Shown piece by piece: positions 3,847 to 5,093 of a stretch of DNA of 5,093 nucleotides (position 1 is the first letter of the stretch; each line of letters opens with the position of its first letter). The stretch is from Gemmatimonadota bacterium. GTDB lineage: Bacteria > Gemmatimonadota > Gemmatimonadetes > Longimicrobiales > Gaopeijiaceae. Both the position numbers and the translations under genes were made by a program. The stretch covers positions 1 through 5,093 of the forward strand of contig JAHHMJ010000547.1 in the NCBI GenBank assembly GCA_018678395.1, in the 5' to 3' direction. Below the pieces are notes generated by a model that had not been told where the DNA came from, did no database searches, and worked only from the letters and a program-made list of their open reading frames with translations.

Positions 3847-5013
3847 ATGACGATGCGTTCGCTCTCGTGCGCCCTGCTGGCGCTCGCGGTGGCGGGGCAC
3901 GAGCCCGCATCCGCAGCCCCCATTGCCCAGACGGAACCGGTCGCCGCCTCCGCGCCGACTTCTCCCTCCGCCGGCGGCTGGCTCGGGCTCCGCTCCGCCG
4001 TCCTGGTCGAGATCGACGGGACCCGACGCTCCGACGCGCGAGCCCGGATCCGCATCGTCGACGTCTTCCGGGGTGGACCGGCCGACCGGGCCGGCCTCAG
4101 GCCGGGCGACGAGGTGGTGCGCCTCAACGGCAGCGTGGTTTCGCCCCAGGCCTTCGAGCGCGTGGCACGGAGGCTCCAGCCGGGTGATCCCGTCTCGCTG
4201 CGGGTGCGGCGTGACGACGGGGAACTCGACGTCGCCCTCCACGCGGCGGCACGCCCCCGGTCGGAGGTGCTGGTCCCCGTGCAGCTGCAACGGGCGCTGG
4301 ATTCGACGCGCCAGGTCTTCGTGCGTCGTCTCGACTCCGCGCGCGAGCAGATCACGGCCACGATCACGCTCGAGGCCCCGACCTTCGAGTTGCGTCGGAT
4401 CGACGCGGACTCGGTCCGAGCGTTCGTGGTCCACGGGGACGGTCCGACCGGAGCCGTCGAGGTGACCACATCCGGTGGGCTTTTCGAGTACGAATACTCC
4501 GTCCACCCCCGCGTGGGCTCGCCCGAGCCTTTCACGGTCTGGGTGAGGGCGCCCACGTCGATCGGCTACACGCTGCAGGTCGACACCCTGGAATGGCGCT
4601 TCCCGCGGGTGATTCCGACCCCCTCGCCGGCCCTGCGCACCACCGCCCCCCCGCCCCCGGGCGCAGTCGCCGTTCGCGTCGGCTCCAGCGCCGATGCACC
4701 GCCGGCCCCGGTCCGTCCGCTGGCGCCGTATCTCGCGGGAATGAACCGGGTCGCCGGCGCTGAGTTCACACCTCTGGTCGGTGACCTGGCCACGTACTTC
4801 CAGGCTGAGGACGGGCTGTTGGTGACGGACGTCGCCGACGGCACACCCGCCGCCGAGGCCGGGCTGACCCCCGGCGACGTGATCGTGGAAGCCCGCGGCC
4901 GGCCGGTACCGTCGATCGACGCGCTCCGCGCCGCCCTCTCGGTCTCCGACGCTCCGGCCACGTTGAGCGTGGTCCGTCGCGGCCAGCGGGTCGTCATCCG
5001 CCTGTCTCGCTGA
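3847..5013 (+). CDS. Exported protein with two PDZ domains and no protease domain
   Basis: 388 residues. Residues 1-23 form a signal peptide (hydrophobic core about 6-16, Ala-Ser-Ala before Ala24), so the protein is probably periplasmic; no lipobox or later membrane helix is seen. The first PDZ domain (about 45-134) carries WLGLRS at 45-50, GGPADRAGLRPGDEVVRLNG at 76-95 and a basic beta-strand end. The second, C-terminal one (about 300-388) has GLLVTDVADGTPAAEAGL at 323-340, TPGDVIVEARGRPV at 341-354 and ends VVIRLSR. Between them lie a beta-rich region of unknown fold (about 135-256) and a Pro/Ala-rich linker (257-297). There is no trypsin-like Ser-His-Asp domain and no HExxH, so this is not DegP, DegS or RseP; a scaffold or ligand-sensing role is more likely. 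It starts 4 bp after the anti-sigma stop with only a distant AGGA (3829-3832), suggesting translational coupling. ATG at 3853 is an alternative start. Partnership with the anti-sigma factor is inferred from the operon. Confidence 0.88.
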   Translation: MTMRSLSCALLALAVAGHEPASAAPIAQTEPVAASAPTSPSAGGWLGLRSAVLVEIDGTRRSDARARIRIVDVFRGGPADRAGLRPGDEVVRLNGSVVSPQAFERVARRLQPGDPVSLRVRRDDGELDVALHAAARPRSEVLVPVQLQRALDSTRQVFVRRLDSAREQITATITLEAPTFELRRIDADSVRAFVVHGDGPTGAVEVTTSGGLFEYEYSVHPRVGSPEPFTVWVRAPTSIGYTLQVDTLEWRFPRVIPTPSPALRTTAPPPPGAVAVRVGSSADAPPAPVRPLAPYLAGMNRVAGAEFTPLVGDLATYFQAEDGLLVTDVADGTPAAEAGLTPGDVIVEARGRPVPSIDALRAALSVSDAPATLSVVRRGQRVVIRLSR

Positions 5014-5027
5014 GGGGGCTGGGCACG

Positions 5028-5077
5028 CCTTCTCCCGGAGCGACCCCGCGGCGAAGCGCCGGACCGAACGGAGAAGG
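5028..5077 (+). terminator. Possible nested hairpin downstream of the sigma operon
   Basis: CCTTCTCC (5028-5035) pairs perfectly with GGAGAAGG (5070-5077). Inside its 34-nt loop, CGGCG (5049-5053) pairs with CGCCG (5057-5061) across a 3-nt loop. The structure begins 14 nt after the PDZ stop codon, as a terminator would. No T-run follows, so intrinsic termination is doubtful. The rest of the gene-free tail to 5093 shows nothing else. Confidence 0.35.
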
Positions 5078-5093
5078 GCCGCCGGCGTAGTCG

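Noticed and set aside
3021..4556. A 511-codon open frame on the minus strand opposite the anti-sigma and PDZ genes
   Set aside because: Its translation is low-complexity Arg/Ser/Pro/Thr-rich with no domain. The plus-strand genes there have clear motifs, signal peptides and operon spacing. Long antisense frames are common in GC-rich coding DNA.
3847..5013. Annotation as an HtrA/DegP/DegS-type serine protease or RseP-type metalloprotease
   Set aside because: PDZ signatures are present, but there is no GNSGG-type serine motif, trypsin-like domain, HExxH or multiple membrane helices.
1..5093. tRNA or rRNA genes, CRISPR arrays, insertion sequences, attachment sites
   Set aside because: No cloverleaf, ribosomal signature, regularly spaced repeat, transposase frame or terminal inverted repeats were seen on either strand.

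Overview
The window is uniformly GC-rich, with G/C-ending codons throughout. It carries five protein genes and no RNA genes, mobile elements or CRISPR arrays that I can see. The envelope-protein style fits a diderm, GC-rich, free-living bacterium: a lipoprotein signal, an Ala-X-Ala signal peptide ahead of a small beta-barrel-like protein, and an ECF sigma / zinc-finger anti-sigma / PDZ gene set. Gemmatimonadota or a similar phylum is my best guess. This is inference from gene content only, and no taxonomic marker is present.

Layout, left to right. (1) Positions 1-670, minus strand: the N-terminal 223 codons of a secreted lipoprotein of the phosphodiester glycosidase (NAGPA-like) family, cut by the left edge. 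(2) Positions 671-742: a short divergent promoter region in which both outward genes have a -10-like TANNNT box so close to the ATG that their transcripts may be leaderless. (3) Positions 743-1225, plus strand: a 160-aa exported, probably beta-barrel protein of unknown function. (4) Positions 1232-2413, minus strand: threonine synthase (thrC), converging on the previous gene with only 6 bp between the stop codons. (5) Positions 2414-2610: a divergent regulatory region with three perfect inverted repeats. (6) Positions 2611-5013, plus strand: a tight three-gene operon. It encodes an ECF sigma factor (TTG start), a membrane-spanning anti-sigma factor with an HX3CX2C zinc motif (13-bp overlap with the sigma gene), and an exported protein with two PDZ domains and no protease domain (4-bp gap). 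(7) Positions 5014-5093: a gene-free tail with an imperfect nested hairpin.

The operon is the most interesting part. It reads as a self-contained envelope-stress circuit: a cytoplasmic sigma factor, a transmembrane anti-sigma factor that holds it, and a periplasmic PDZ protein positioned to touch the anti-sigma factor's outer domain. The anti-sigma factor ends in the aromatic C-terminal tripeptide Asp-Trp-Tyr, the general kind of free C-terminus that PDZ domains bind, so a direct PDZ/anti-sigma contact is a testable proposal. The same logic is known from E. coli sigmaE/RseA/DegS, but there the PDZ domain is attached to a protease, and here it is not. Threonine synthase and the two left-hand envelope genes have no obvious functional tie to this operon.
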